Origin: Marivivens sp.
GTDB lineage: Bacteria > Pseudomonadota > Alphaproteobacteria > Rhodobacterales > Rhodobacteraceae
Assembly: GCA_023255435.1 (NCBI GenBank)
Contig: JALRIK010000013.1
Coordinates: 1 to 36,801, forward strand
Direction of reading: 5' to 3'
Length of the DNA stretch: 36,801 nt
This document shows positions 20,399 through 28,085 of this stretch, one piece after another. The notes beneath the pieces are model-generated. The model saw only the letters and a list, made by a program, of their open reading frames with translations, made no database searches and was not told the DNA's origin. The position numbers were made by a program, and so were the translations under genes. Each line of letters begins with the position of its first letter. The first letter of the stretch is position 1.

Positions 20399-22210
20399 TT
20401 AGGACTTGCCGCTCAGATCGCCGTCGATCTTGCGCGCATAGCCGCGCGGCGTGAACATACGTGGCCCTTCACCAAGCTGCGCAAGCCGCGAGTTGGACGA
20501 ACCCACAAGAACAACGGTCAGCATATCGACCTCGTCGACCTCAAGCTCGTCTAGTCGGCGATAGCGCACATATTCCTCAGGGCGGCCAAGCGATGATGCC
20601 AGCATAACGGGCGTATCGGCGGGGCGATGCTCCAGAAGGATATCGCGCGCTTCGGCCAAGAGAGTGCGGCGGGTTTTGCTCACAGGATTGTAGAAGGCGA
20701 TGACAAAGTCACCTTCGGCGGCGGCCTTGAGGCGGCGCAGAATATCCGCACGCGGGGTTAAAAGGTCCGACAGCGAGATGGTGCAGAAGTCATGCCCGAG
20801 CGGTGCACCCGCACGCGCAGCCGCGCCCTGAAGCGCCGAGACGCCCGGGGAACAGACAACTTCGACACGGTGCGCGGCATCGCTTACGCCCATTTGGTCG
20901 GGAGCACGGTCGAGAAGCTCGAACACCAAAGCGCCCATTGCATAGATACCGGCATCCCCTGAACAGACGAGAGCCACATTGCGTCCCTCAGCCGCGCGTT
21001 CCAGCGCATAGCGGCAACGGTCCTCTTCACCACCCAACGGGAAATCGGCGCGGTGCTTGCCCGCCGCAAGTGGTCCAAGAAGGTCGATGTAGAGGCCGTA
21101 GCCGACAAGCTCTTCGGCCTCACTGACGAGACGAGACACCTCAGGAGTGCGCCAAGCAGCTTGACCCGGTCCGATCCCGACGACCGAGAGACGCCCGCGC
21201 GAGCGGCCTGCCATTTCGGTGATCGGCAGAGGCGCGCGCGCAATCGCGCAGGTTGCTTCCGCGATCTTCTGCTTCTCTACGACAAGCACGGCATCAGGCC
21301 CCGCCGCCGCAAGCGCAGCACCTTCGGACACACCGTGACAGCCGACTTCGGCAAAAACGACGTCGGACGGATTTGCAAGGCGACTTGCTTCCGCCTCGAG
21401 TTCAGCGGCCGTAAAGACGCGAAGCGGAACGCCGAGACGACGCGCAACCTCGTTCATTGCAGGCTCGTCGCCTTTGAGATCGAGAGAGACCACACATGCG
21501 ATGGCACCTTTGGCGATCCCCGCATCGGCAAGTGTCTTTTCGACAAAGGCCCAAGTTTCGCCCGCATCGGCGCCGCGCGCGGACCCAAGCCCAAGGACGT
21601 AACGCTGGGGATGATAGACGAGGTTCGAGCCGCTGCCTTCGACTGGCGCTTCGGTCACGGTCAGAGTGACGGCTCCATTCTCGTTGCTTTCGATGCCGAA
21701 GATATTCTCGCCGACGACACGCACACCTTTGCCTGCAAGGATGGCGGACATCGCGTCTTTGGCATCCTCGATATTGGCAATGCGATAGCCAAGCGGCGGC
21801 TCATCAAGCGCGACACCGATGGCAACATCCCCCGCAGTGGTAACGGCGGCCTTTGCCTCCAAAAGCGAAGCAATCTCGCTTGCCATACGGTTTGCGCCAC
21901 GATGGCCGCCAAGTAGCGGGATGACGACCGACCCGTCGTCGCTCACCGAGAGCACGGCTGGCTCGGTCCGCTTGTGGTTCAACACAGGTGCGACTGCACG
22001 GATCAGAATTCCGCTCGCGCATACGCCGATGACAGGCACGCCAGCCGCGAAGAGCGTCCGCACATGGTCAAGCGCATTGCCGAAAAACGCATCGGCTTTG
22101 TCCACGCGACCTTCGCGGCCATGCACTTGATATCCGAATTTGGACGCAATGCGATGCGCCACATCTTCACCCGCACGCGAAAGCGTAACGACGACCGGTT
22201 TCACAGCCAC
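20399..22210 (-). CDS. Fusion of CbiG (cobalt-precorrin-5A hydrolase-like) and CobJ (precorrin-3B C17-methyltransferase)
   Basis: 603 aa; CbiG part (GVCASGILIRAVAPVL, PLLGGHRGANRMA, YVLGLGSARGADAG) followed by CobJ part (LSVVGIGPGQAAWRTPE, GYGLYIDLLG, CSGDAGIYAMG, FYNPVSKTR). Confidence 0.93.
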   Translation of the reverse strand: MAVKPVVVTLSRAGEDVAHRIASKFGYQVHGREGRVDKADAFFGNALDHVRTLFAAGVPVIGVCASGILIRAVAPVLNHKRTEPAVLSVSDDGSVVIPLLGGHRGANRMASEIASLLEAKAAVTTAGDVAIGVALDEPPLGYRIANIEDAKDAMSAILAGKGVRVVGENIFGIESNENGAVTLTVTEAPVEGSGSNLVYHPQRYVLGLGSARGADAGETWAFVEKTLADAGIAKGAIACVVSLDLKGDEPAMNEVARRLGVPLRVFTAAELEAEASRLANPSDVVFAEVGCHGVSEGAALAAAGPDAVLVVEKQKIAEATCAIARAPLPITEMAGRSRGRLSVVGIGPGQAAWRTPEVSRLVSEAEELVGYGLYIDLLGPLAAGKHRADFPLGGEEDRCRYALERAAEGRNVALVCSGDAGIYAMGALVFELLDRAPDQMGVSDAAHRVEVVCSPGVSALQGAAARAGAPLGHDFCTISLSDLLTPRADILRRLKAAAEGDFVIAFYNPVSKTRRTLLAEARDILLEHRPADTPVMLASSLGRPEEYVRYRRLDELEVDEVDMLTVVLVGSSNSRLAQLGEGPRMFTPRGYARKIDGDLSGKS

Positions 22211-22902
22211 GGGTCTTCTCCCTTAGTCAGTAGTATCATTGAAAAATAAGGGGCCTTTTCAGGCGCCTTCGAAAGCGGCAGCACAACTTCTTCGGGGAGT
22301 GTTGCACGCTCTACGTAACTTGCTTTGTCCGTAAGCCCGAGGCTCTCGATCACTGCGCGGATTTTCGGAAGATGACGGCCCACCTTCATGATCACAACGC
22401 TTTCTGCCCCCTCGATCCGCGCGCGAAGCTCTGGCTCGGGGAGTGGACCTGCAAGGACTGTCAGTCGCTCGTTGCGAGCAACAAGCGGGCGACCCGCACG
22501 CGCCGCGCAAGCGGTGATCGACGTGACGCCGGGCACGACTTCGACGTCATAGCTGTCGGCAAGCCGCGCATAGAGATACATGAACGAGCCATAGAAGAAA
22601 GGATCCCCTTCGCAAAGGCAGACCACATCGTCACCCGCGTCCAAAGCAGCGGCGATTTCTTGGGCGCCCTTGTCATAGGCCGCCTGCGCGGGAGCGCGCT
22701 CAACCGTCATCGGGACATCCATTATGATCTCGCGCGCACCGCTGGGAATGAGATCAGCGGCGATTGAACGCGCAAAACTCGATCCGCCCGCAAGGGTCGG
22801 ATAGGCAATCACGCGCGCGCTTTCGATCAAACGTGCAGCGCGGAGCGTCATAAGGTCAGCTGCCCCCGGCCCCAGACCGACACCATAAAGACGCCCCTTC
22901 AT
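22201..22902 (-). CDS. cobI: Precorrin-2 C20-methyltransferase
   Basis: MKGRLYGVGLGPGAADLMTLRAARLI, CEGDPFFYGSFMYLY, VPGVTSITACAARAG. Confidence 0.94.
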   Translation of the reverse strand: MKGRLYGVGLGPGAADLMTLRAARLIESARVIAYPTLAGGSSFARSIAADLIPSGAREIIMDVPMTVERAPAQAAYDKGAQEIAAALDAGDDVVCLCEGDPFFYGSFMYLYARLADSYDVEVVPGVTSITACAARAGRPLVARNERLTVLAGPLPEPELRARIEGAESVVIMKVGRHLPKIRAVIESLGLTDKASYVERATLPEEVVLPLSKAPEKAPYFSMILLTKGEDPWL

Positions 22903-22933
22903 CGGATGCTCCACTTTCGCACTGTCACTCGGC

Positions 22934-24136
22934 TCATCGCTTGATCAGGCTCCATTGGGTCACGGTCATAGCAGGACGCCAGCCCGTAAGGCGTCCAACA
23001 GGCGAGGCACGCTCGACCGATAGACGAACCAGTTCGCCGCCGTGCTTTGCATAAAGGCGCATCAGTTCGGCCTCGGATTCGAGCGTGACAGCATTGGCAA
23101 CCAAGCGTCCGTGGGTCTTGAGCGCTGCAAAGGCAACGTCGAAAACCTCTTGCGACAGGCCCCCACCGATGAACACGGCATCAGGACGAGCAAGACCTTC
23201 GAGTGCCGATGGCGCAGTGCCGTTGATCAACTGAAGTTTCGGGGTGCCGAGCCGCGCCGCATTGGTCGCCGCCATCGCGCGGCGTTCGTCCTTCTGCTCG
23301 ATCCCGATGGCCATCGCGTGGGGAGCAGAGCGCATCCATTCAATTGCAACCGAACCACTGCCCGAACCGATGTCCCAAAGGAGCGCCCCCCGCATCGGCA
23401 TGAGCTTGGCAAGGGTCACAGCTCGGACTTCCTGCTTGGTCATCGTGCCGTCCGAGACGAAATTGTCATCTGACAATCCGGGAACACGCGGCAAAAGCGC
23501 GGCGTCAGGCCCTGCGATACATTCGACGGCCATTGTGTTGAATTCGGGCACCTCGTGTGCCCAGCTCTCGGCGATCCCATCGAAACGCAGCTCGTCTTTG
23601 CCGCCCATCGCGGCAAGGACGGTCAGCCTAGACTGGCCGTATCCACGTTCGGTCAGAAACCCTGCTATCTGGGCGGGGGTTTTCGAACCCGTCGTAAGAA
23701 CGATCATCCGCACTTCGGGCTGGATAAAGGGGATCATCTGTTCGACGGGGCGTCCATGGACGGTCAGCAGCTCGATATCGGGCATCGACCAACCCATGCG
23801 GGAAGCGGCAAGCTGAAACGCCGAAAGCTGCGGATGAAAGACGATCTCGCCTTCTTCCATCGCTCGACCGATGCGCGCGCCTACCGAATACCAGAGCGGA
23901 TCACCCGTCGCGAGGACGGCAACGCGCTTGCCACGAAGGCTTTGAAGCAGGTCGATCAACGCATCGAACGGCGAGGGCCAGCTGATACGCTCGGCCTTGA
24001 TCGTCGGGGTAAGCTTGTGGTGCCGATCCCCGCCAATAATCACATCAGCAGTTTCAAGGACCGCAATCGTTGCAGGACTCAGACCATCAAGACCGTCTTC
24101 GCCGATGCCGATCACGTGGAGCCAAGGCGCGGTCAT
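22934..24136 (-). CDS. cobL: Precorrin-6Y C5,15-methyltransferase (decarboxylating)
   Basis: 400 aa; CbiE-like N-terminus (VIGIGEDGLDGLSPAT) and CbiT-like C-terminus (LWDIGSGSGSVAIEWMR, DAVFIGGGLS). Confidence 0.95.
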   Translation of the reverse strand: MTAPWLHVIGIGEDGLDGLSPATIAVLETADVIIGGDRHHKLTPTIKAERISWPSPFDALIDLLQSLRGKRVAVLATGDPLWYSVGARIGRAMEEGEIVFHPQLSAFQLAASRMGWSMPDIELLTVHGRPVEQMIPFIQPEVRMIVLTTGSKTPAQIAGFLTERGYGQSRLTVLAAMGGKDELRFDGIAESWAHEVPEFNTMAVECIAGPDAALLPRVPGLSDDNFVSDGTMTKQEVRAVTLAKLMPMRGALLWDIGSGSGSVAIEWMRSAPHAMAIGIEQKDERRAMAATNAARLGTPKLQLINGTAPSALEGLARPDAVFIGGGLSQEVFDVAFAALKTHGRLVANAVTLESEAELMRLYAKHGGELVRLSVERASPVGRLTGWRPAMTVTQWSLIKR

Positions 24137-24771
24137 GAGCGGTCCTCAGGGAGACCCGCTGCAAGTGCATTGACCGCAGCGGAGGCCATAGCCGATCCGC
24201 CTTTGCGGCCCTTGAGTGCAACGAATTCACAGTCGCGCGGATTGGCGGCAAGCTCTGCCTTCGACTCTGCCGCGCCGACAAAACCGACAGGGAAACCAAG
24301 GATGACAGCGGGCTTGGGGAAGCCCTGATCCAAAAGATCAAGGAGATGGAACAAGGCCGTTGGCGCATTGCCGACCGCGACAACCGCGCCTTCGATGTGC
24401 TGCTCCCAAAGCTCGACTGCGGCAGCGGAACGCGTGTTGCCAATGGCTTTGGCGCGCTCGGGCACATCGTCATTGTTCAGCGTTACGATGACTTGGTTCT
24501 CGGCAGGCAGATACCGTCGGATAATACCTGCGCCGACCATCTCGCAGTCGCAAAGCACAGGCTTACCAGCGAGGAGTGCCTCGTGCCCAGCGCGATAGGC
24601 GTTCTGCGAAAATGCAAGTCGATCAGCAATTTCCACCATACCGCAAGAATGGATCAACCGCGTGACCAAAGGCACCAGATCGCTCGGAAACCGATCAAGC
24701 CGCGCCTCTTTGCGCACTGTGGCAAAGCTCTGCGCGTAAATCGCTAGGGGGTCTTTTTCATAAGGGCGCAT
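24133..24771 (-). CDS. cobH: Precorrin-8X methylmutase
   Basis: MRPYEKDPLAIYAQSFATVRKEA, RLIHSCGMVEIADRLAFS, VLCDCEMVGAGI, GNAPTALFHLL; AAGGA 7 nt before the ATG at 24771. Confidence 0.95.
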   Translation of the reverse strand: MRPYEKDPLAIYAQSFATVRKEARLDRFPSDLVPLVTRLIHSCGMVEIADRLAFSQNAYRAGHEALLAGKPVLCDCEMVGAGIIRRYLPAENQVIVTLNNDDVPERAKAIGNTRSAAAVELWEQHIEGAVVAVGNAPTALFHLLDLLDQGFPKPAVILGFPVGFVGAAESKAELAANPRDCEFVALKGRKGGSAMASAAVNALAAGLPEDRS

Positions 24772-24783
24772 CGGTGATCCTTG

Positions 24784-24811
24784 AGTCATTCGGGGGCGAC
24801 CCCGAATGACT
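24784..24811 (-). promoter_or_regulatory. Strong intercistronic RNA hairpin between cbiX and cobH
   Basis: Perfect 12-bp stem AGTCATTCGGGG-N4-CCCCGAATGACT just upstream of the cobH Shine-Dalgarno. Confidence 0.7.
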
Positions 24812-24835
24812 TTGGCGAAATGACGGGTTTGCGGC

Positions 24836-26074
24836 TCAGCGCTTGTTGGTTTTCAGCACGCTTTTCGGCCCGTGCGGGTGATCCGCCTGAGGATAGGCTG
24901 CATGATGGTGGTGATGGTCATGCCCGTGGTGGTGGTGATGCCCGTGATCGTGACCATGGTGGTGATCATGATGGTGGTGGTCCTGCGCCTTGAGACGGCA
25001 CATGCCCGTGCAGAAGGTATCACAAAGCGTGCAATCGGCCACATTCGATCCCGGAGCCGAAGCACCCTGACCTTCGACGTGGTGGTGGTGGCTTTCCTGA
25101 ATCGCGCCGACCTCGGACTCGAAGCCGATCACCTGCGTGCGGTATTTACACAGAACACAGGTCGGAGGAGGCATATCGCCGAACGCGGGGTGATCGCTTG
25201 CTTTGATCCCTCCAAGACGTTCCGAGGGCTTGATGTGCTTGTGCTCACCGCCTTCGAACGAAAGCACCTGCTCGCGGAACGGGCAAATCGCACAGTTCGG
25301 GATAACCGATTTTCCGTTCTGCTCTTTGATCCGCTCGGCAAAGGTTTCGAGCACTTTGGGGTGATCGTTGAGATATCCCGCTTTGACGAAATGGATATCG
25401 GGGTGCTGCGCGGCGACCTGATCGGTAAAACCATAGATACGGTCGATCAGGATACCGGTGAACAGGAAATAGGGGAAAACGACAACGCGCTTGTAGCCGA
25501 GCTTGGCCACATGCTGGAGCGCAGGCTCCACAAGAGGGAACGTCACCCCAGAATAGCCGACCTCGCACCAACCGAACCCCATACCCTCCCAAAGGATACG
25601 TGCAATTTTAGACACGTTGGCGTTGGCATCAGGGTCAGAGGCGCCACGGCCAATTACGACAAGACAGGTTTCGTGCAAAGGCACGTCGCCCGCCTTGGAA
25701 TTGGCGGCATTGATGGCTTCCTGGATGCGATCCGCCGCGGCGGCGATCATTTTGGGGTCGACGCCCAACTCGCGGCCGTATTTGACTTCGATGTTGTGCT
25801 TGGCCGCATAGGTATTGAGCACGGTCGGAATGTCGTTCTTGGAGTGCATCGCAGCAAAGAGCATGCCCGGCACAGCCAGAATACGTTCGCAGCCCGCCTC
25901 GCGCAGATTGTCGAGACCGTCGCGGATCACAGGATTGGCGAACTCGAGATAACCATAGTCCACGACCCAATCCGAGGGCAGATAGGCAGGAAGCTTTTCA
26001 GCAAGAACTTTGAATTCATCCACTGCGGCCTTGCTCCGAGAGCCGTGACCGCAAATCATTACACCGGTTTTCAT
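24836..26074 (-). CDS. cbiX: Sirohydrochlorin cobaltochelatase CbiX-like, with Cys motifs and a His-rich C-terminus
   Basis: 412 aa; MICGHGSRSKAAVDEF, MLFAAMHSKNDIPTVLN, CAICPF..., CVLCKY..., CTLCDTFCTGMC and HHHHDHHHGHDHGHHHHHGHDHHHHH tail. Confidence 0.92.
   Translation of the reverse strand: MKTGVMICGHGSRSKAAVDEFKVLAEKLPAYLPSDWVVDYGYLEFANPVIRDGLDNLREAGCERILAVPGMLFAAMHSKNDIPTVLNTYAAKHNIEVKYGRELGVDPKMIAAAADRIQEAINAANSKAGDVPLHETCLVVIGRGASDPDANANVSKIARILWEGMGFGWCEVGYSGVTFPLVEPALQHVAKLGYKRVVVFPYFLFTGILIDRIYGFTDQVAAQHPDIHFVKAGYLNDHPKVLETFAERIKEQNGKSVIPNCAICPFREQVLSFEGGEHKHIKPSERLGGIKASDHPAFGDMPPPTCVLCKYRTQVIGFESEVGAIQESHHHHVEGQGASAPGSNVADCTLCDTFCTGMCRLKAQDHHHHDHHHGHDHGHHHHHGHDHHHHHAAYPQADHPHGPKSVLKTNKR
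24896..24988. repeat. Low-complexity (gtggtgatg)-like tandem tract encoding the poly-His tail of CbiX
   Basis: Repeated gtggtgatgg/catgatggtgg units on the plus strand; codes for His/Asp/Gly on the minus strand. Confidence 0.8.
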
Positions 26075-26292
26075 GCTGTTGCTTCTTCGCTTTCTTCTGC
26101 CTCGGTTTCTTCGGCAGGCTCGACTTCATCCTTGCGCCCCTTGAGCGCTTCACGAAGCCCGAGGAGGATCGCAAGACCAAGTGCGGCACCCGCCACCAAA
26201 TGGTCATGGCCTGCAAACTCGCCGAGATGACCGACATGTGCCGCAGCAGACTGCGCGGTCAGGATCAGAAACAGGGTGAATGCGATACGCAT
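26071..26292 (-). CDS. Small His-containing membrane/exported protein at the head of the cob operon (possibly DUF6732-like)
   Basis: MRIAFTLFLILTAQSAAAHVGHLGEFAGHDHLVAGAALGLAILLGLREAL...; signal-peptide-like start, one TM, acidic tail; stop overlaps the cbiX start (ATGA). Confidence 0.75.
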   Translation of the reverse strand: MRIAFTLFLILTAQSAAAHVGHLGEFAGHDHLVAGAALGLAILLGLREALKGRKDEVEPAEETEAEESEEATA

Positions 26293-26355
26293 GAGCAATC
26301 TCCGTCAAATACCAGAGAGCCGCTCTCGCGGTGCCGACGACGTAACGATCTGGTC

Positions 26356-26496
26356 CCCAATTGGGTCAACCGCTTCGCCACCAACCTCTCTGGCCCAAAT
26401 GGGCTTCGTCAGCGGACAGGGTATATTGCACGCCGTCGGGGTGCAAATGGTTAAACGTCGCACCGAAGTCGGAAACCGACCTGTGCAATGCTGCAC
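26356..26496. repeat. Cluster of short inverted repeats between the cob operon and the GST gene
   Basis: CCCAATTGGG (26356-26365), GCCCA-AA-TGGGC (26393-26404), TTGCAC/GTGCAA (26426-26431/26441-26446), GGTGC/GCACC (26440-26444/26460-26464), GTCGG-AAA-CCGAC (26468-26480), GTGCA-ATGC-TGCAC (26483-26496). Confidence 0.6.
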
Positions 26497-26578
26497 GAGA
26501 CATGCGCGCTGGGAATGTTTGAGAACCGAGCGCGATGGGCTAGGTCTTGGACAAGGAAAACGAAAGACGGAGTGCAAA

Positions 26579-27553
26579 ATGGGCTATCTCGAAAACGGAA
26601 CGTGGATCGACAAATGGTACGATACCGAATCGACGGGTGGCAAATTCGTGCGCTCGACCGCAGGCTTTCGCAATTGGATCACCGCAGACGGCGCGGCAGG
26701 TCCGACCGGTGACGCAGGGTTCAAGGCAGAGAGCGGTCGCTATCACCTCTATGTTTCGCTGGCTTGCCCTTGGGCCCATCGAACCCTTGTCTTCCGCGCG
26801 ATCAAAGGACTTGCCGATCACATATCGGTCTCGGTTGTTCATCCCCATATGCTGTCGGACGGTTGGACCTTCGGGACCGATTTCGATGGCGCGACGGGGG
26901 ACACGCTTTTCGGTTTCGATTTTCTACGCGAGATCTACACCAAGGCGGACCCGCATATCTCGGGTCGGGTGACGGTTCCGATCCTATGGGACAAGGAACG
27001 GGGAACCATCGTCTCGAATGAAAGCTCGGAAATCATCCGTATGTTGAATTCGGCCTTTGACGGCATCACCGGAAACACGGACGACTATTGGCCGGAGGCT
27101 CTTCGGGACAAAATCGAAGTGGTAAACGAACGTGTCTACGACACGGTGAACAACGGTGTTTATAAATCAGGTTTTGCAACCACACAGGATGCCTATGAGG
27201 AGGCGGTCGAGCCGCTCTTTGAGAGCCTTGATTGGATCGAAGACATCCTCTCGCGCAATCGCTATCTCCTTGGCGACGCATTGACCGAGGCGGATTGGCG
27301 ACTTTGGACCACGCTGGCGCGGTTCGATGCCGTGTATCATGGGCACTTCAAGTGCAACCGTCGCCGTATCGTCGACTATCCGAATATCTGGGCATATACG
27401 CGCGAGCTGTATCAACGTCCCGGTGTGGCGGAAACGCTCGATCTCGATCATATCACCGCCCATTATTACTATAGCCACGATATGATCAATCCGACCCGCG
27501 TCGTTCCCATCGGCCCCGATCTTGACTGGAATGCACCGCACGGACGCGGGTGA
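26579..27553 (+). CDS. Glutathione S-transferase family, glutathionyl-hydroquinone reductase-like (ECM4/YqjG)
   Basis: About 324 aa; YHLYVSLACPWAHRTLVFRAIKGL, VPILWDKERGTIVSNESSEIIRMLN, YKSGFATTQDAYEEAV, WTTLARFDAVYHGHFKCN. Confidence 0.93.
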   Translation: MGYLENGTWIDKWYDTESTGGKFVRSTAGFRNWITADGAAGPTGDAGFKAESGRYHLYVSLACPWAHRTLVFRAIKGLADHISVSVVHPHMLSDGWTFGTDFDGATGDTLFGFDFLREIYTKADPHISGRVTVPILWDKERGTIVSNESSEIIRMLNSAFDGITGNTDDYWPEALRDKIEVVNERVYDTVNNGVYKSGFATTQDAYEEAVEPLFESLDWIEDILSRNRYLLGDALTEADWRLWTTLARFDAVYHGHFKCNRRRIVDYPNIWAYTRELYQRPGVAETLDLDHITAHYYYSHDMINPTRVVPIGPDLDWNAPHGRG

Positions 27554-27916
27554 TCAACCCCGTTGGCCATAATGCGTGACGATCTCGGCGACATCGTTCG
27601 GGTCCGTCTCGCATTTGACCAAGGCTCTGGCATTGGCGCTGAAAGCAAAGAGCGAACCGTCCGAGAAAAAGGTCGTATCCGTGACAAAAACCACATTGGT
27701 TTTGGGGGAACGGATACGCGCCCAATCGGCAAGTCCGAGCGCGCTCCCGTCAGGGAGAACGAGGTCCACGAGCATGACGTCGAAGTCCTCGCGCCTTACG
27801 GCGTCCATCGCCTCGTCAACGCCGTCGGCAACATCCACTGCATTGCCAAGTCTCTCGATATGGCGCTTCCAAATCCAACTGAGATTCGGATTATTTTCAA
27901 CAATCAAAACTTTCAT
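27554..27916 (-). CDS. Stand-alone response regulator receiver domain protein
   Basis: About 120 aa; MKVLIVENNPNLSWIWKRHIERLG, FDVMLVDLVLPDG (phospho-Asp), VVFVTDT, ALVKCE; no output domain. Confidence 0.88.
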   Translation of the reverse strand: MKVLIVENNPNLSWIWKRHIERLGNAVDVADGVDEAMDAVRREDFDVMLVDLVLPDGSALGLADWARIRSPKTNVVFVTDTTFFSDGSLFAFSANARALVKCETDPNDVAEIVTHYGQRG

Positions 27917-27986
27917 CAGGCCCCCGACGTTTTGTCGATTGCACCTCCGACAACGCACTACGCTCCTTGGGTTTCGCTCCAAAAGT

Positions 27987-28002
27987 TTAACGATGCGTTA
28001 AC
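27987..28002 (+). promoter_or_regulatory. CtrA-type box TTAA-N7-TTAAC
   Basis: TTAA-CGATGCG-TTAAC exact match to the CtrA full-site consensus, about 71 bp upstream of the receiver-protein start. Confidence 0.55.
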
Positions 28003-28085
28003 AAATGTGCCGCAATCGAGATGACGTGAAGGCACTTGCGAAAGCGGCAAAAATCCGCTTTCAACCCCGTGATATGGAGAGACAA

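Noticed and set aside
24896-24988. CRISPR-like or satellite array
   Set aside because: The repetition is explained by His/Asp/Gly codons of the CbiX tail, with no spacer structure.
24872-26230. 452-aa plus-strand ORF opposite cbiX
   Set aside because: Antisense shadow of cbiX; the start (MVVMVMPVVVVMPVIVTMVV) is just the complement of the poly-His tract.
26299-26578. Canonical cobalamin riboswitch upstream of the cob operon
   Set aside because: I could not find the B12 box (GCCACTG) or the usual core blocks on either strand; an Rfam/Infernal run would be decisive.
26276-26578. N-terminal extension of the GST ORF (start at 26276)
   Set aside because: The first 101 codons show no GST similarity; MGYLENGTWIDKW at 26579 is the natural start.
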